From Parvicella tangerina (GTDB lineage: Bacteria > Bacteroidota > Bacteroidia > Flavobacteriales_D > Parvicellaceae): a DNA stretch of 64,000 bases. The DNA is taken from positions 2,490,978 through 2,554,977 of the forward strand of contig NZ_OU015584.1 in the NCBI RefSeq assembly GCF_907165195.1. The letters are read 5' to 3'. A program made the translations under genes and the position numbers. Below are positions 62,464 through 64,000 of the stretch, piece after piece (within the stretch, counting starts at the first letter, position 1; each line of letters begins with the position of its first letter). The notes below the pieces were generated by a model, which was given only the letters and a program-made list of their open reading frames with translations, ran no database searches and had not been told where the DNA came from.

Positions 62464-64000
62464 GTAATACCCTTTCAAACTCACCAATTACTTTAAAATT
62501 CTTAAGTTCATCTTCCGTGAGTTCTATTGGTTTGTAATTATCGTCAGTAGACAATGGTTTCAAAACTATTTTAGCATGTTTCCAGCCATCCTCATTCTCA
62601 ACCTTAACACTTGTATATTCCTTAACGGTATACCCTGCTCCAAAGTCTGTATCATGTAGGTCGGCACTCTCTACTAGCACAATTTTTCCACTCCTACTTC
62701 CTCCGCCTGCTTTCTTGAACAAGCAAATAGAACCATTGGGAATGACTTTATTCATAGATTCTCCAATTACACGACAAGCAAACAACTGTTCCGAAGCTTG
62801 TACATGAGAAGGTACTTTAATCCAAGAAGACTCTTCCACTTTCTGCAAGTCACTAAAATCACCAGCTGCAGCCTGCAAATCATATAACGGCACACTATCT
62901 ACAAAAGGGTTGACTTGATCGTAATCATACAGCGGTATCACCTTTGTTTCTCTTTTGTAAGAGGCTATAACCTTTCTGAAATATTCTCGAAGGTTGTCAT
63001 CACATACATAAATATATGTTCCTCGAATACCTCTAAGCAAGATGGTTTTATAGATATTGATGATAAAATCTTTTAACTCTGCTGGATCTTTAATCGATTG
63101 CTTACCATTCTTATCGTAGTATTCTTTCTCTGAAATAATGATTTGATCGCTTTCCGGATCGTAACCAATCTCATTACCAAAAATGACACCTGTGTAATTT
63201 AGGTCATAGCCTTGTGTTGTGTGGATACAGCCTACTTCATTAATTGCATTTTCAGAGTTTACCCAATCTACAGCTATGCTATTCCATTGCAATCGAACTC
63301 CTTCAATTTCGATATCAAATTTTGATTTGTCTTTATTGGATACCCAAGGCCAAGAATAACCCGCAACTAGCCTAGATAATCCTACTTCATGATCACGTGC
63401 TTTGACTTCGCTAACCATATCTCGAAGTGAATCGAAAAGCACAAGTTCATAATCATTTGAACTAAACTTAGTGGGTCGTATCTCTTCAGAGCAACTCAAC
63501 AAATCACTAACGAAAGAGACATATCGATTCCCCCCTCTGACTCTGAATTGAGATTTCAATTTCTCTACTCTAGTGGAATTTGATTGCTTGAGAATATCGA
63601 AAGACTCTTTTAGAGCATCAGAGGGTTTGATGGATTGGTTCTCATCGTAAAACAAAACTGCCTTTTTCGATTGAATGTTCACCCAATCCAATTCACTACA
63701 TTTGGATTTATCCAACCCTAATTTCTCACACGCTTTATCAAAAGCTCCATAGTATGCGCCCAGATTAACCCTCCTTCTTAATCGGTGAGATTCATCAACT
63801 ATTACAATGTCGAATTTTTCTTTAGCTACCTCTGCTGGGCCAATAACCATTTTAGTCGTGAGCCCTTTGATATTTTTAAAGACTTTTTTCAAGGTCTTTC
63901 TGAACGATGCCATCGGAACAACAAGCGCCATCCTTGGATTAGGATATTGTTCTTTTAGCTTTCTGATCAATACTACCAACTCAGATTCCTCGATTCCAAA
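62456..64000 (-). CDS. DUF2075 helicase fused to LexA/S24-like peptidase (5' end outside window)
   Basis: Open to the window edge (the first visible codons read FGIEESE), so the N-terminus with Walker A is missing. Visible helicase parts: VIVDESHRL (Walker B), SQFRVRGGNRYV, EVGCIHTTQGYDLNYTGVIF and ILLRGIRGTYIYV, typical of DUF2075 superfamily 1 enzymes. The last 140 residues are S24-like. Counting from the codon at 63979, there is a possible cleavage site AAAG (370-373), Ser408 in RVIGESMNKVIPNGS, and Lys453 in GYTVKEYT, which match the Ser/Lys dyad of LexA and UmuD. The layout suggests a helicase that may self-cleave. It is the first visible gene of the operon. Confidence 0.83.
   Translation of the reverse strand, partial: FGIEESELVVLIRKLKEQYPNPRMALVVPMASFRKTLKKVFKNIKGLTTKMVIGPAEVAKEKFDIVIVDESHRLRRRVNLGAYYGAFDKACEKLGLDKSKCSELDWVNIQSKKAVLFYDENQSIKPSDALKESFDILKQSNSTRVEKLKSQFRVRGGNRYVSFVSDLLSCSEEIRPTKFSSNDYELVLFDSLRDMVSEVKARDHEVGLSRLVAGYSWPWVSNKDKSKFDIEIEGVRLQWNSIAVDWVNSENAINEVGCIHTTQGYDLNYTGVIFGNEIGYDPESDQIIISEKEYYDKNGKQSIKDPAELKDFIINIYKTILLRGIRGTYIYVCDDNLREYFRKVIASYKRETKVIPLYDYDQVNPFVDSVPLYDLQAAAGDFSDLQKVEESSWIKVPSHVQASEQLFACRVIGESMNKVIPNGSICLFKKAGGGSRSGKIVLVESADLHDTDFGAGYTVKEYTSVKVENEDGWKHAKIVLKPLSTDDNYKPIELTEDELKNFKVIGEFERVLHE

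Overview
The window reads as chromosomal DNA of a Bacteroidota bacterium, most likely a marine or freshwater Flavobacteriales relative (Crocinitomicaceae/Cryomorphaceae-like). The reasons are two secreted proteins with type IX secretion (T9SS) C-terminal sorting domains, a LytS/LytTR two-component pair with a propeller sensor, many small lipoproteins, AT-rich DNA, and repeated matches to the Bacteroidota -7 promoter box TAnnTTTG just upstream of genes. No tRNA, rRNA or CRISPR array was found.

1-13 kb is mostly housekeeping: upp with three membrane-protein genes, an ECF sigma factor with its anti-sigma partner, htpG, a DjlA-like J-protein, lpdA, trxA, then small envelope genes and a HutD-like protein. 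13-17.3 kb is an accessory islet: a frameshifted secreted protein, an operon with an orphan RHS-core/OmpA fusion, two paralogous lipoproteins, and an IS3-type OrfA without OrfB. 17.4-24 kb returns to core genes (uvrB, serC, serA) plus a methyltransferase and a FemAB-like protein. 24-34.7 kb holds a T9SS leucine-rich-repeat protein, a LytTR regulator and its kinase, lipoproteins and a SpoIIE-type phosphatase.

34.7-49.4 kb is rich in repeats: long uninterrupted heptanucleotide arrays on both sides of a 219-aa gene, REP-like palindromes, GTCATSCTGAG-type elements, and a 63-bp perfect direct repeat flanking a 2112-aa T9SS-exported protein. A rhomboid protease, a DUF559 nuclease and several unknown genes lie between. 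50-54 kb carries an unrecognised two-gene envelope unit.

54-64 kb looks like a defence island on the minus strand. In transcription order it has a DUF2075 helicase fused to a LexA/S24-like peptidase (cut by the window edge), a 29-codon ORF that looks like the last residues of a type I HsdS subunit, a DUF3644 (HEPN-like) protein, a 1088-aa protein joining a PD-(D/E)xK-like N-terminus to a PtuA-like SMC/ABC ATPase, a PtuB-like HNH nuclease, a second unrelated HNH protein, a PLD-family protein, and after a gap a membrane-anchored pentapeptide-repeat protein. The genes from the helicase to the PLD protein overlap or abut, which suggests one operon. It resembles an enlarged Septu-type system with an SOS-like protease module and is the best candidate here for an undescribed system. 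All functions are inferred from motifs read by eye; no database search was run.
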